Part shown: piece by piece, positions 42,383 through 52,448 of the stretch
How positions within the stretch are numbered: position 1 is the stretch's first letter
Layout of the letters: each line of letters opens with the position of its first letter
Assembly: GCA_029257385.1 (NCBI GenBank)
Contig: JARIBS010000038.1
Coordinates: 1 to 52,688, forward strand
Source of the DNA: Thiorhodococcus sp.
GTDB lineage: Bacteria; Pseudomonadota; Gammaproteobacteria; Chromatiales; Chromatiaceae
DNA: 52,688 nucleotides
Reading direction: 5' to 3'
The notes under the pieces: generated by a model
What the model saw: only the letters and a program-made list of their open reading frames with translations
The model's database searches: none
Told to the model about the DNA's origin: nothing
Position numbers and translations under genes: made by a program

Positions 42383-44278
42383 TCAGTGCTGTTTGGCATA
42401 GCCGATATCGGAAAGCGCCGAGGTGACTTCCGCCAGAATGGCCGGATCGTCGATGGTGGCTGGCATGCGGTATTCCTTGCCATCGGCGATGGCCTTCATG
42501 GTACCGCGCAAAATTTTGCCTGATCGTGTCTTGGGCAGCCGATCTACGACGATCACGGTTTTGAACGCGGCGACCGGACCAATCTGCTTGCGCACCAGCG
42601 TCACCAGCTCCTTGGCGATGTCTGCCCAGTCGCGCTCGACGCCCGACTTGAGCACGACCAGCCCCAGCGGCAACTCGCCCTTGAGTTGGTCGGCTGCGCC
42701 GATGACCGCGCACTCGGCAACATCCTGATGGGATGCCAGAACGGCTTCCATCCCGCCGGTGGAGAGCCGATGACCGGCGACATTGATGATGTCGTCGATG
42801 CGGCTCATGACGAAGACATAGCCGTCCTCGTCCATGTAGCCGGCATCGCCGGTGAGGTAATACCCCGGCTGGGTCGCCAGATAAGACTGGATGAAACGGC
42901 TGTCGTTGTCCCACAGGGTCGACAGACAGCCAGGCGGCAGCGGCAGCTTGATCATGATTCGACCAATATCGCCCGCCTCGGACGTCCGACCCTCATCATC
43001 TAGGACCTGAATGTCGTAACCGGGTACCGCGCGGGTCGGCGAACCGGGCTTGACGGGTAGCTGCTCAATGCCCAGACAGTTGGCCGCGATGGCCCACCCG
43101 GTTTCGGTCTGCCACCAGTGGTCAATCACGGGCAGGCCAAGCTTCTGCTCGGCCCAGTTGAGGGTGTCGGGGTCGCAGCGTTCGCCGGCGAGAAACAGTG
43201 CGCGCAAGCTGCTCAGATTGTAGCGCTTGAGATGTTCGCCGTTGGGGTCGTCGCGTTTGATGGCGCGAAAAGCCGTCGGTGCGGTGAAGAGTACGGCGAC
43301 CTGGTGGTCTTCGACGACGCGCCAGAAGGCACCGGCATCCGGGGTGCCCACGGGCTTGCCCTCGTAGACGATCGTGGTCGCCCCGACCAGCAGCGGGGCG
43401 TAGACGATGTAGGAGTGCCCGACCACCCAGCCGACATCCGAGGCGGCCCAGAAGACCTCGCCTGGTTTGACGTTATAGATGTTGCTCATGCTCCACGCCA
43501 AGGCGACTGCGTGTCCGCCGTTGTCGCGAACGACGCCCTTGGGCTGGCCAGTGGTGCCGGAGGTGTAGAGGATATAGAGCGGGTCAGTGGCGGCAACCGC
43601 TACGCAGTCGGCGGGTTCGGCATCGGCTAGCGCCTGAGTCCAACTCAGATCGCGTCCTGCCACGAGTGTGCCTGGCTCCATCGGGCGCTGCAGGATGATG
43701 CAGCACTGGGGCTTATGGTCTGCCTGTTCGATAGCCGCGTCCAGCAGGGGCTTGTAGAGGACGATGCGATTGGGTTCGACGCCGCAGGAGCCAGCGACCA
43801 TCGCCTTAGGCTTGGCGTCGTCGATGCGCGTGGCGAGTTCATGCGCGGAAAAACCGCCGAAGACGACCGAATGCACGGCGCCGATGCGGGCGCACCCAAG
43901 CATGGCGATGAGCGCCTCGGCCATCATGGGCATATAGATGATGACTCGGTCACCCTTCACGACACCCTGCGCCTTGAGTACACCAGCGAAGCGCGCGACC
44001 TGATCCTGGAGTTCGGCGTAGGTGATGGTCGTCTTGGAGTCGGTGACCGGACTGTCGTGGATGATCGCGGGTTGATCTCCGCGACCGGCAATCACATGGC
44101 GGTCAACCGCGTTGTAGCAGGTGTTGAGCGTGGCACCGCTGAACCAACGGTAGAACGGCGGGTTGGAGTCATCGAGCACCTGACTCCAAGGGCTCTCCCA
44201 ATCAATCAGCGCGGCCGCTTCGGCCCAGAACGTGCTCGGGTCGCTCATGGAGCGGTCGTAGACGTTTTGATAGCTCAT
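42383..44278 (-). CDS. prpE: Propionyl-CoA synthetase
   Basis: A 631-residue AMP-forming acyl-CoA synthetase. It has YILYTSGTTGQPKGVVRD (ATP-binding loop), ASDVGWVVGHSYIVYAPL, WWQTETGW and the C-terminal catalytic Lys in LPKTRSGKILRGTMK. Length agrees with PrpE (about 628 residues), and the N-terminal ACS-type segment (TFWAEAAALIDW) fits. It activates propionate to propionyl-CoA for the 2-methylcitrate cycle. AAGGGGAA precedes ATG 44278. It is separated from prpBCD by thiE and hemL. Acetyl-CoA synthetase is the alternative; neighbours favour propionyl. Confidence 0.9.
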   Translation of the reverse strand: MSYQNVYDRSMSDPSTFWAEAAALIDWESPWSQVLDDSNPPFYRWFSGATLNTCYNAVDRHVIAGRGDQPAIIHDSPVTDSKTTITYAELQDQVARFAGVLKAQGVVKGDRVIIYMPMMAEALIAMLGCARIGAVHSVVFGGFSAHELATRIDDAKPKAMVAGSCGVEPNRIVLYKPLLDAAIEQADHKPQCCIILQRPMEPGTLVAGRDLSWTQALADAEPADCVAVAATDPLYILYTSGTTGQPKGVVRDNGGHAVALAWSMSNIYNVKPGEVFWAASDVGWVVGHSYIVYAPLLVGATTIVYEGKPVGTPDAGAFWRVVEDHQVAVLFTAPTAFRAIKRDDPNGEHLKRYNLSSLRALFLAGERCDPDTLNWAEQKLGLPVIDHWWQTETGWAIAANCLGIEQLPVKPGSPTRAVPGYDIQVLDDEGRTSEAGDIGRIMIKLPLPPGCLSTLWDNDSRFIQSYLATQPGYYLTGDAGYMDEDGYVFVMSRIDDIINVAGHRLSTGGMEAVLASHQDVAECAVIGAADQLKGELPLGLVVLKSGVERDWADIAKELVTLVRKQIGPVAAFKTVIVVDRLPKTRSGKILRGTMKAIADGKEYRMPATIDDPAILAEVTSALSDIGYAKQH

Positions 44279-44352
44279 CGGTTTCCCCTTCTCTGAAGTG
44301 TAGAACGCGACCTGTCGAATCTCGCCAAAGGTTTTATGGTTGTCCTGCGTCC

Positions 44353-45636
44353 TCAGCCAGTGATCTTGGCGAAGGTCTCGGCGGCGGCATCTAACGTGCG
44401 CTCGATGTGTTCATCGGTGTGTGCGCTGGAGACAAATCCGGCCTCGAAAGCGGAAGGCGCCAGGTAGACGCCGCGCTCGAGCATACCGTGGAAGAACGCC
44501 TTGAAATGATCCTGATTGCACTGGGTGGACTGCTCGAAGTTTGTCACCGGTGCGCCGGTGAAGAAAAGCCCGAACATCCCGCCGGCCTGGTTGGTCGTGA
44601 AGGGGATGCCTGCGGCATCCGCGCGTGCTTGCAGGCCAGCGAGCAGCGTCTGAGTGGTGGCGGTGAGCCGATCGTGGAAACCTGGGGCCGAGACCAGCTC
44701 CAGCGTCTTGAGACCGGCGGCCATGGCGATCGGGTTTCCCGACAGGGTGCCGGCCTGATAGACGGGACCGAGCGGCGAGATGTGCGACATGATCTCACGC
44801 TTGCCGCCGAAGGCGCCGACCGGCATGCCACCACCGATGACTTTGCCCAGTGCAGTCATATCCGGCGTGACACCGAAGTGCTGCTGGGCGCCGCCCAGCG
44901 AGACGCGAAAGCCGGTCATCACCTCGTCGAAGATGAGCACGGCGCCGTACTCGTCGCAGACCTCGCGCAGCCCTTCCAGAAAGCCGGGGACCGGTGGAAT
45001 GCAGTTCATGTTGCCGGCGACCGGCTCGACGATGATGCAGGCGATCTCCGAGCCGATCTCGGCGAAGGTCTCGCGCACATGCTCGATGTCGTTATAGCGC
45101 AGCGTGAGAGTCAGCTCGGCCAAGGCCGCTGGTACGCCCGGTGAGCTGGGCTCGCCCAGGGTCAGGGCGCCGGAGCCGGCCTTGACCAGCAGCGAGTCGG
45201 CGTGGCCATGGTAGCAGCCCTCGAATTTCACGATCTTGTCGCGCCCGGTGTAGCCGCGCGCCAAGCGCAGGGCGCTCATGGTCGCCTCGGTGCCGGAGCT
45301 GACCATGCGCACCATGTCCATGCTCGGGACCAGCTCGCAGACCCGATCCGCCATGGTGGTTTCCAGCTCGGTCGGGGCGCCGAAGGAGAGTCCCTTGTCC
45401 AGACGCTCGCGCACGGCGCTAATCACCTCTGGATGGGCATGGCCGAGGATCATCGGTCCCCAGGAGCCGACGTAGTCAATATAGGCGTTGCCATCGGCGT
45501 CGAAGGCGCATGCGCCTTCGGCGCGCTCGAAAAAGATCGGGTCGCCGCCGACCCCGCGAAACGCCCGCACCGGCGAGTTGACGCCGCCGGGGATATGGCG
45601 CTGCGCGGCTTGGAAAAGATCGTGGGATCGGCTCAT
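44353..45636 (-). CDS. hemL: Glutamate-1-semialdehyde 2,1-aminomutase
   Basis: A 427-residue PLP enzyme that converts glutamate-1-semialdehyde to 5-aminolevulinate, the C5-pathway entry to heme and bacteriochlorophyll. It has the PLP Lys in [27 protein letters not shown] and the family-diagnostic opening [11 protein letters not shown]. Full length. ATG 45636 overlaps the thiE stop (ATGA), with GAGGAG upstream. This pairing with thiE is common in gammaproteobacteria. Use of the C5 path excludes an alphaproteobacterial source. Confidence 0.96.
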   Translation of the reverse strand: MSRSHDLFQAAQRHIPGGVNSPVRAFRGVGGDPIFFERAEGACAFDADGNAYIDYVGSWGPMILGHAHPEVISAVRERLDKGLSFGAPTELETTMADRVCELVPSMDMVRMVSSGTEATMSALRLARGYTGRDKIVKFEGCYHGHADSLLVKAGSGALTLGEPSSPGVPAALAELTLTLRYNDIEHVRETFAEIGSEIACIIVEPVAGNMNCIPPVPGFLEGLREVCDEYGAVLIFDEVMTGFRVSLGGAQQHFGVTPDMTALGKVIGGGMPVGAFGGKREIMSHISPLGPVYQAGTLSGNPIAMAAGLKTLELVSAPGFHDRLTATTQTLLAGLQARADAAGIPFTTNQAGGMFGLFFTGAPVTNFEQSTQCNQDHFKAFFHGMLERGVYLAPSAFEAGFVSSAHTDEHIERTLDAAAETFAKITG

Positions 45637-46274
45637 CGAAAAGTCTCCTCGGGAAACAAGTTGGTGTAGGCGCGGGCAGCGGCGGCGATGTCGGGCTGGG
45701 CGAAGACGCCACTGACGACTGCAAGCATCTGCGCACCCGCTGCGATCAATGCACCGCCATTTTGTGGCGTGATTCCGCCAATCGCAACTAGCGGGATGTC
45801 CAGATGCTGGCGGGCCATGCTCAGCAGCTCGGGGGTTGGGCGTACCGCGTGCGGTTTGACCGTCGAGGCAAAGAAGCTCCCGAAGGCGGCATAATCGGCA
45901 CCGGCAGCTTGCGCGGCCTCGGCCAGCGCAAGCTGGTCATAGCAGGAGACGCCGATGATGGCCTGCTCTCCGAGGCGCTCGCGGGCATCCCGCGGGTCGT
46001 GATCGTCGCGTCCCAGATGAACGCCGTCGGCACCGAGTGCGAGGGCGAGTGCGATGTCGTCGTTGATGATCAGCGGGATGGCGGCTGCAAGGCAGAGTTC
46101 GCGAAGCGCTTCGCCCTGTGCGCGTCGCTGTTGCGCATCGGTGCCTTTATCGCGGTATTGGATCATCCGGGCGCCCCCACTGATTGCGGCGGCGACCTGG
46201 TCGGCCAAGGAGGTTGGATGATGCGCCGGTGTCTGCGCGGTGATGGCGTAGAGGCCGTGAAAAACTGTTGTCAT
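45633..46274 (-). CDS. thiE: Thiamine-phosphate synthase
   Basis: A 213-residue TIM-barrel enzyme that joins the thiazole and pyrimidine units to make thiamine phosphate. Key segments are [53 protein letters not shown] and [11 protein letters not shown]. It lies upstream of hemL and translationally overlaps it. The 158-bp upstream gap contains no TPP riboswitch that I can recognise. Confidence 0.95.
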   Translation of the reverse strand: MTTVFHGLYAITAQTPAHHPTSLADQVAAAISGGARMIQYRDKGTDAQQRRAQGEALRELCLAAAIPLIINDDIALALALGADGVHLGRDDHDPRDARERLGEQAIIGVSCYDQLALAEAAQAAGADYAAFGSFFASTVKPHAVRPTPELLSMARQHLDIPLVAIGGITPQNGGALIAAGAQMLAVVSGVFAQPDIAAAARAYTNLFPEETFR

Positions 46275-46432
46275 AAGCCTGGCGGAAAAACCCTCGACAA
46301 GCGTGAGATGAATGACGCATCAGGCGCGGTCTGCCTTGACGAGCGTCAGGGCGTCACGGGCGCCCGATGCGTATTTCTGACTGGAGAGACCCCGTCCCCA
46401 GGCGGCTGCCCGGAGACGAAGCACGGCAGAGG

Positions 46433-47881
46433 CTAGATCATGAACAAGTCCATGAACTGATTGAGCGGAGTTGCCATCAACTTTTGCTCATCCTGACAGA
46501 GATCATAGATCACTTTGGCCTGGCCTTTCGGGAAACGGGTCTGCAGCGCATCAAGGAACTTCGCCTCAAGCACCGGGATACCCTCGGCGCGACGGCGACG
46601 GTGGCCGATAGGGTACTCGACCTCGACTTTCTCGGTCTTGGAGCCGTCGTTGAAGAAGATCTGTATCGCATTGGCGATGGAGCGCTTGCTCGGATCTGAA
46701 TACTCCTCGGTATAGCGCGGATCCTCGCTGACAGCCATCTTCTGGCGCAGTGCGTCGATACGTGGATCCTGTGCGACCGCATCCTCGTAGTCCTTGGCGG
46801 TGAGACGGCCAAAGATCAGCGGCACCGCCACCATGTACTGCAGACAATGGTCACGGTCGGCCGGATTGTAGAGCGGGCCGTCCTTGCTGATGATGCGCAC
46901 GGCCGACTCCTGCGTGGTCAGCTCGATGCGCTCAATCTGCTCGATGCGATCCTTGACCTGCGGGTGCAGGGTCATGGCGCACTCGACGGCGGTCTGGGCA
47001 TGAAACTCGGCCGGGAAGCTGATCTTGAACAGAATGTTCTCCATCACGTAGCTGCCGTAGTCGCGCTGAAAGGCGAACTTCTTGCCGTTGAAGAGCACGT
47101 CGTAGAAGCCCCATTGCGGCGCCGTCAGCACCGAGGGCAGACCCATCTCGCCCTTCTGTACCATCATGGCCAGGCGCACCGCGCGCGAGCTGGCGTCACC
47201 TGCTGCCCAGGACTTGCGCGAGCCGGTATTGGGCGCGTGGCGGTAGGTGCGCAGCGACTGTCCATCCACCCAAGCATGAGACAGGGTGTCGATGACCTGA
47301 TCCCGGTCTGCCCCCAGCATCAACGCCGCGACGCCAGCGGAGGCGACTTTGACCAACACCACATGGTCGAGTCCGACCCGGTTGAAGCTGTTCTCAAGCG
47401 CCATCACGCCCTGAATCTCATGGGCCTTGATCATGTAATGGAGCACGTCGCTAATGCTCAGTGGGTCAGCGCCTTCGGCGAGCGCCTTGCGCGAGAGATA
47501 GTCCCCCAGACCCAGAATCGCGCCCAGATTATCCGATGGATGGCCCCACTCAGCGGCGAGCCAGGTGTCGTTGAAGTCCAGCCAGCGCACCAGCGCGCCG
47601 ATATCCCAAGCGGCCTTGACCGGATCGAGCTGGAACTGGGTGCCGGGCACCCGTGCACCGTGGGGCACCTGCGTGCCGGGGACGATCGGGCCAAGATGCT
47701 TGGTGCACTCTGGATACTGCAACGCCATCAGCGCGCAGCTCAGCGAGTCCATCAGACAATGACGAGCAGTGGTGATGGCCTCTTGCGAGTCGATCTGGTA
47801 GTTGGAGACGTAGTCTGCGATGGCGACCAGTTCCTGGTCTGGATCGGGGCGCACGTTAGCGTCTGCGATGTGTGAACTCAT
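46433..47881 (-). CDS. prpD: 2-methylcitrate dehydratase, PrpD type
   Basis: A 482-residue MmgE/PrpD-family enzyme, the same length as Escherichia coli PrpD (483). It dehydrates 2-methylcitrate to 2-methyl-cis-aconitate without an iron-sulfur cluster. Conserved parts include [60 protein letters not shown] and [22 protein letters not shown] 47881 has AAGGAA eight bases upstream. It follows prpC after 154 bp that contain a perfect hairpin (47986-48013). With prpD present the AcnD/PrpF route is not needed. Confidence 0.95.
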   Translation of the reverse strand: MSSHIADANVRPDPDQELVAIADYVSNYQIDSQEAITTARHCLMDSLSCALMALQYPECTKHLGPIVPGTQVPHGARVPGTQFQLDPVKAAWDIGALVRWLDFNDTWLAAEWGHPSDNLGAILGLGDYLSRKALAEGADPLSISDVLHYMIKAHEIQGVMALENSFNRVGLDHVVLVKVASAGVAALMLGADRDQVIDTLSHAWVDGQSLRTYRHAPNTGSRKSWAAGDASSRAVRLAMMVQKGEMGLPSVLTAPQWGFYDVLFNGKKFAFQRDYGSYVMENILFKISFPAEFHAQTAVECAMTLHPQVKDRIEQIERIELTTQESAVRIISKDGPLYNPADRDHCLQYMVAVPLIFGRLTAKDYEDAVAQDPRIDALRQKMAVSEDPRYTEEYSDPSKRSIANAIQIFFNDGSKTEKVEVEYPIGHRRRRAEGIPVLEAKFLDALQTRFPKGQAKVIYDLCQDEQKLMATPLNQFMDLFMI

Positions 47882-47985
47882 TGCATCGTTCCTTATTGGT
47901 TATAGCGTTGCGTTGATTCTAAAAGTTGTCGTTGATCAGACCCTGATTGCGCGCGTTGCGCAGCGATCGGGGCGGCAAGACCACA

Positions 47986-48013
47986 GCCCGTTGCGTCTCT
48001 TGTCGCAACGGGC
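47986..48013 (-). other. Perfect 10-bp hairpin between prpC and prpD
   Basis: GCCCGTTGCG (47986-47995) and CGCAACGGGC (48004-48013) form a perfect stem with an eight-base loop, 23 bp after the prpC stop in transcription order. No U-tract follows, so it looks like an mRNA processing or stabilising structure or a regulator site rather than a full terminator. Confidence 0.5.
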
Positions 48014-48035
48014 ACGATCCCACTACCACTGATCC

Positions 48036-49190
48036 CTAGCGCTGATCGATCGGCACCCATGCCCGGTTCTCAATGCCGACATAGTTCGCACTGGGGCGGA
48101 TGATCTTGTTGTCCTGACGTTGCTCAATGACATGGGCGACCCAGCCGCTGGTGCGTGCGATGACGAAGATCGGCGTAAACAGCGCGGTCGGTATGCCCAT
48201 CTGGGCGTAGGACACGGCGGAGAACCAGTCGAGGTTGGGGAACATCTTTTTGCGGTCCCACATGACGCTTTCGAGCCGTTCGGCGATCGCGAACATCCGC
48301 ATGTCTTCGTTTTCCTCGGACAGGCGCTGCGCGACCGTCTTGATGATCTCGTTGCGCGGATCGGAAATGGTATAGACCGGATGACCGAAGCCGATGATGA
48401 TCTCCTTGCGTTCGACGCGCTCGGTGATGTCGGCCTCGGCCTCGTCAGGGTTGGCATAGCGTTCTTGGATCTCGCAGGCGACCTCGTTGGCGCCGCCGTG
48501 CTTGGGACCGCGCAGCGCGCCGATCGCGCCGGTGATCGCCGAATACATATCGGAGTTGGTGCCGGCCACCACGCGAGCCGCGAAGGTCGAGGCGTTGAAC
48601 TCATGCTCAGCGTAGAGAATCAACGAGGTGTGCATGGCGCGCACCCACTCATGACTCGGCTTCTTGCCGTGCAGCAGGTGCAGGACATGCCCGCCGATGG
48701 AGTCATCGTCGGTCTCGACATCGATCCTGCGCCCATTGTGGGCATAGTGGTACCAGTAGAGCAGCATAGAGCCGAAAGAAGCGAGCAGCCGGTCGCCGAT
48801 CGTACGCGCTGCAGCCAACGGCATGCTGTCTTTCTCCGGCTCCAGGGCACCCAGCACCGAGCAGCCGGTGCGCATCACATCCATCGGATGCGCCGAGGGC
48901 GGCAAATGCTCCAATGCCGTCTTGAGCGCGCCGGGAATGCCCCGCAGCGACTTTAGCCGGTTCTTGTAGGCAACCAGCTCTTTGCGCGTGGGCAGCCGTT
49001 CGTGGATCAATAGGAAGGCGATCTCCTCAAAATTGGCGCGATCGGCGAAGTCCAGGATGTTGTAGCCGCGATAGTGCAGGTCGTTGCCGGTGCGGCCCAC
49101 GGTGCAGAGCGCGGTGTTGCCGGCAGTCATACCGGACAGGGCGACGGACTTCTTCGGTTTGGGCAGTGAGTCTGCTTGGCTTTCAGCCAT
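48036..49190 (-). CDS. prpC: 2-methylcitrate synthase
   Basis: A 384-residue citrate-synthase-fold enzyme joining propionyl-CoA and oxaloacetate. Catalytic regions include [32 protein letters not shown] with its active-site His and [14 protein letters not shown]. The short length and [17 protein letters not shown] opening ([18 protein letters not shown]) fit PrpC rather than the longer GltA. ATG 49190 with GAGGAG upstream is preferred to the frame extending to 49400. It is second in the prpB-prpC-prpD series. Confidence 0.94.
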   Translation of the reverse strand: MAESQADSLPKPKKSVALSGMTAGNTALCTVGRTGNDLHYRGYNILDFADRANFEEIAFLLIHERLPTRKELVAYKNRLKSLRGIPGALKTALEHLPPSAHPMDVMRTGCSVLGALEPEKDSMPLAAARTIGDRLLASFGSMLLYWYHYAHNGRRIDVETDDDSIGGHVLHLLHGKKPSHEWVRAMHTSLILYAEHEFNASTFAARVVAGTNSDMYSAITGAIGALRGPKHGGANEVACEIQERYANPDEAEADITERVERKEIIIGFGHPVYTISDPRNEIIKTVAQRLSEENEDMRMFAIAERLESVMWDRKKMFPNLDWFSAVSYAQMGIPTALFTPIFVIARTSGWVAHVIEQRQDNKIIRPSANYVGIENRAWVPIDQR

Positions 49191-49290
49191 GGTTTGATAT
49201 CTCCTCGTGCTGGAGTCGTTGCCGGACACAGGCGCGCCGGCCGTGATCAAATCTTTTGGGGTTGGAGTCAGGCCTGACGCCTTTGACTGG

Positions 49291-50181
49291 CTAATCCTGG
49301 CTCTTGCCATCGGCGAACAGCGCGTCGAGCTTCTGCTCGAAGCTGTGATAGTCCAGATAGTCGTAAAGGTCCATGCGAGTCTGCATGCTCTCGACCACAT
49401 TGGCCTGGGTGCCGTCGCGGCGGATCGCCTGGTAGACGTTGAGCGCGGCCAGGTTCATGGCACGGAAGGCCGACAGCGGGTAGAGCACCAGAGCCACGCC
49501 GGCGCTGGCCAGTTCATCGGTCTTAAACAGCGGCGTGGCGCCGAATTCGGTAATGTTGGCCAGCACCGGCACCTTGACCGCCGCGCTGAAGCGCTCGTAC
49601 TGGCTCAGCTCGGTCATGGCCTCGGGGAAGATCATGTCCGCCCCTGCCTCGACGCAGGCCAAGGCGCGTTCGATGGCAGAGTCGATGCCCTCAATGGCCA
49701 ATGCATCGGTGCGCGCCATGATCACGAAATCATTGCTTCGGGCATCCACGGCGGCCTTGATACGGTCGACCATCTCGCCCTGCGAGACGACGGCTTTTCC
49801 GGGCCGGTGACCGCAACGCTTGGCGGCCACCTGATCTTCTATATGACAACCGGCCGCACCCGCGCGCATCAGTTGCTTGACGGTGCGGGCGATATTGAAG
49901 GCGCTCCCCCAGCCGGTATCGGCATCGACCAACAGGGGCAGCTCCGAGGCGTAAGTGATGCGCGTGACGTCCTCCAGCACATTATCGAGGCTGGTCATGC
50001 CTAGATCCGGAACGCCGTAAGAACCCGCAGCGACTCCGCCGCCGGAGAGATAGAGCGCGCGGTAACCGGTGCGCTCGGCCATCCGGGCGTGATAGGCGTT
50101 GATGGCGCCGACCACCTGCAACGGGTGCTCTTCCTGGACGGCGAGGCGCAGCTTGGCGCCGGGGGTCATTTTGACTGTCAT
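49291..50181 (-). CDS. prpB: 2-methylisocitrate lyase
   Basis: A 296-residue enzyme, the same length as Escherichia coli PrpB. It cleaves 2-methylisocitrate to pyruvate and succinate. [29 protein letters not shown], the catalytic KRCGHRPGK loop and [12 protein letters not shown] are all intact. First enzyme gene of the prp series; it starts at ATG 50181 with a small gene of unknown function 78 bp upstream. No prpR regulator is present in the window. Confidence 0.95.
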   Translation of the reverse strand: MTVKMTPGAKLRLAVQEEHPLQVVGAINAYHARMAERTGYRALYLSGGGVAAGSYGVPDLGMTSLDNVLEDVTRITYASELPLLVDADTGWGSAFNIARTVKQLMRAGAAGCHIEDQVAAKRCGHRPGKAVVSQGEMVDRIKAAVDARSNDFVIMARTDALAIEGIDSAIERALACVEAGADMIFPEAMTELSQYERFSAAVKVPVLANITEFGATPLFKTDELASAGVALVLYPLSAFRAMNLAALNVYQAIRRDGTQANVVESMQTRMDLYDYLDYHSFEQKLDALFADGKSQD

Positions 50182-50259
50182 GAATAGTTGCCTCGTGAAT
50201 GGAACCCGGCGCTACGCGCCGCTCGGCTCACGTATTGAAATCGGACCCGCCACGCTAGT

Positions 50260-50466
50260 TTAACCCCACATCGCAGCGATGTGTCGCTCAGTGGTCTGAC
50301 GCGAGGAGCGGATGTGCCGACGCATCAGCCACTCGGCCAATTCGCCGTCGTGTTCGGCGGTGGCATCGACGACCAGTTCGTGCTCTTTGAGCGCGTCGCA
50401 GGCGCGATCGCTCTCGAACCTCACCATGGCTAGAGCCAGGGGATTGCGGGAGGAATCATGCGACAT
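50260..50466 (-). CDS. Small hypothetical protein upstream of prpB
   Basis: A 68-codon frame on the strand of prpB, starting at ATG 50466 and rich in charged residues (DALKEHELVVDATAEHDGELAEWLMRRHIR). It is predicted to be helical and soluble, without a signal peptide. No strong ribosome-binding site is seen and I do not recognise the family. Its position fits a small first gene of the prp operon, but chance coding cannot be excluded. Confidence 0.4.
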   Translation of the reverse strand: MSHDSSRNPLALAMVRFESDRACDALKEHELVVDATAEHDGELAEWLMRRHIRSSRQTTERHIAAMWG

Positions 50467-50504
50467 GGCGCTCGTTCCGTTCGAGAGTCGTTCCGACCCC
50501 GGCC

Positions 50505-50774
50505 ATGAGTGTGTTGATCACCGCGTTCTCTTTGGATCAGCCGCAACGACAGCGTGTGGTTGCGGTCCTTGCGCTGGTTGTTGATCCGCTCATGGATTCA
50601 GGCAGCCAACTGTTGAGCAGCGTCTCTTGGGGGGAGGTTGCGGCGCAGCTTGATCAGGGTCTGGACCATGGCTTAGACGATGCTCTGTGGTGTGATGGGC
50701 GTCTTCAACAGCGCGCGACGCGTGCGCACAGGATACAGCCTCGCGCCACATCGGCCAATCAGACGTCGGCTTGA
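50505..50774 (+). CDS. Doubtful small frame in the prp-arsenosugar gap
   Basis: An 89-codon frame (MSVLITAFSLDQPQRQRVVA...) occupies the gap between the small prpB-side gene and the arsenosugar pair, divergent from the former. Its first 60 residues look protein-like (hydrophobic and acidic alternation), but the C-terminus is low in information and overlaps the end of the next gene. No family recognised. The 292-bp gap otherwise shows nothing. Confidence 0.25.
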   Translation: MSVLITAFSLDQPQRQRVVAVLALVVDPLMDSGSQLLSSVSWGEVAAQLDQGLDHGLDDALWCDGRLQQRATRAHRIQPRATSANQTSA

Positions 50775-51421
50775 CCCCACGTCTGAAGGCGGGGGATTAC
50801 GCCGACAAGATGTTCAGCCGGCAGATGAACGAGATCCTCCGGTCGGTCGATATCGCGCAGCGGTCTCAGCCTGCTCCAGCTCCAGCCGAGGCGATCGAGC
50901 CGCTGCGCGGTGAGTTCGGCGACCTGATCCCCGCCCCAGGGCATGTGCTCGAAGAGCTGATCGGCTAAGTGCTTGAACCCCAGCAGGACATAGCCGCCGT
51001 CGAGCGCAGGCCCAAGAACGGCGTCATGGTCGTGAAGCGCCCGGATGGCCTCCCCAAGGTAGTCCGCCGACATCTCTGGACAATCGGTGCCGATCAGGAT
51101 GACGGACTCGGCGCGTGTCAGCGCGCAGCGTGCGGCATGGCTCAGACGTTGACCGAGGTCGTCACCTTGCTGGACGTGAAGGCTCAGAGACCAGCGCCGT
51201 GCCAATTGAGTGAAACAGGGATGGCTTGCCCCGGGCGTGACCCACAGCTCGATCGGTGCGAGCCGGGCGGCGCCCAGGTGTTCGATCAGCCTCACCATGA
51301 GCTGTTGGTGCAGACGCGCCGCGCCCTGCGCACCCAGCGCGGGGATCAAGCGGGTCTTGACTTCACCGGCCACCGGGGCACGTGCGAAGATGAGCAGGCG
51401 TGTTGCGTGCCCGTGGCTCAT
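50759..51421 (-). CDS. TIGR04282-type (DUF2064) glycosyltransferase of arsenosugar-associated loci
   Basis: A 220-residue GT-A-like enzyme. LLIFARAPVAGEVKTRLIPALG is the nucleotide-binding opening; ILIGTDCPEMSADYL and AVLGPALDGGYVLLGF hold the metal and substrate residues. The family is genetically linked to ArsS-type radical SAM genes and is described as an arsenosugar-biosynthesis-associated glycosyltransferase. ATG 51421 overlaps the arsS-like stop by four bases (ATGA), which decides the start. Confidence 0.88.
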   Translation of the reverse strand: MSHGHATRLLIFARAPVAGEVKTRLIPALGAQGAARLHQQLMVRLIEHLGAARLAPIELWVTPGASHPCFTQLARRWSLSLHVQQGDDLGQRLSHAARCALTRAESVILIGTDCPEMSADYLGEAIRALHDHDAVLGPALDGGYVLLGFKHLADQLFEHMPWGGDQVAELTAQRLDRLGWSWSRLRPLRDIDRPEDLVHLPAEHLVGVIPRLQTWGQADV

Positions 51422-52383
51422 TCTACGAGGGCGCCCGAGCAGCTCGAACCCTGACCGGCCGTGCAGCCGTAGCAATGATCGGCGACCTGGATCGACAGCC
51501 CTTCAAGGCGCTCTGGGTCAAGCTCGCACAGATGGGTGCGGGGTTCATTGCCGTTTTTCAGGTGGAGACCGAGCATCTGATTGAAGTCGCAGTCGTAGAC
51601 CTGGCCTTGCCAATCGACGCTGATGAGGTCAAGGCACATGACCGACTGGAGATTGTGGTCGCAGTGCGCCGACTTGAGTAAGGCAAGGTACGCATCGAAG
51701 CGGCCTTGGGAGATGAGGGTGCTGCCGAAACGCTGGATCGGCATATTGGTCAGGGTATAGAGTCGGTTGAAGACGAGGCCAAAATCCTGCGCCAGCGCCG
51801 TCTTATATGCACGCTCCAGTGCGATCTGCTCTGGCGGTAGCTCCGGGCCTTGAGGGTTGTAGATGAGGTTCAGTACCAGCGCGCCGTCGTGGTGACCGTA
51901 GCCGAGTGCGGTGAGTGTTTTCAACGCGCTGATACTGGTCTCGAACACGCCCTTGCCGCGCTGGGCATCGACCTGTGTCTGGGTATAACAGGGGAGTGAG
52001 GCGATGATCTCCACACCCTGAGCGGCCAGGAAGCTGGCCAGATCTTCCTCGCCCGGCTCTTCTAACACAGTCAGGTTACAGCGATCGATGACCCGCACCC
52101 CCATTGCACGAGCCTGACCGACCAGATAACGAAAGTGCGGATTAAGCTCGGGCGCCCCGCCGGTGAGGTCCAGCGTCTCGATTCCACCGCGCTTTAAAAA
52201 GTCGATGACCGTTTCGATCGTTGCGCGGTCCATATTCTCGCGGCGATTGGGACCGGCGCCGACATGACAGTGCAGACACGACAGGTTGCAGCGGTAACCC
52301 AGATTGACCTGGAGGCTCTTCAAACGGCCGCGGCGGATGGCTGGAAAATCGCTGTTGCTGAGACGAGGTAAGGTGGGATGCAT
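51418..52383 (-). CDS. arsS: ArsS-type arsenosugar radical SAM protein
   Basis: A 321-residue radical SAM enzyme. The cluster-binding CX3CX2C is Cys32, Cys36 and Cys39 (CNLSCLHC), after LKSLQVNLGYR. LDLTGGAPELNPHF is the SAM glycine motif, and a C-terminal Cys-rich domain (DCDFNQML, HCYGCTAGQGSSCSGAL) fits the second DUF3641 region. Family role: transfer of a deoxyadenosyl group to dimethylarsinous acid in arsenosugar synthesis; the original substrate in bacteria without arsM nearby may differ. ATG 52383 starts at the conserved MHPTLPRLSNSDFP; upstream starts to 52611 are unconserved. Confidence 0.9.
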   Translation of the reverse strand: MHPTLPRLSNSDFPAIRRGRLKSLQVNLGYRCNLSCLHCHVGAGPNRRENMDRATIETVIDFLKRGGIETLDLTGGAPELNPHFRYLVGQARAMGVRVIDRCNLTVLEEPGEEDLASFLAAQGVEIIASLPCYTQTQVDAQRGKGVFETSISALKTLTALGYGHHDGALVLNLIYNPQGPELPPEQIALERAYKTALAQDFGLVFNRLYTLTNMPIQRFGSTLISQGRFDAYLALLKSAHCDHNLQSVMCLDLISVDWQGQVYDCDFNQMLGLHLKNGNEPRTHLCELDPERLEGLSIQVADHCYGCTAGQGSSCSGALVE

Positions 52384-52448
52384 GATCAGCGCGGGGTCCT
52401 GTGTGATGGACAATGTCGACAAACATGAGACGTGATGGCGCTCGCGCG

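Noticed and set aside
46275..46432. Possible TPP riboswitch before thiE
   Set aside because: The CTGAGA and ACCTGAT-type boxes and the paired arms are absent on the minus strand; thiE is probably read through from upstream.
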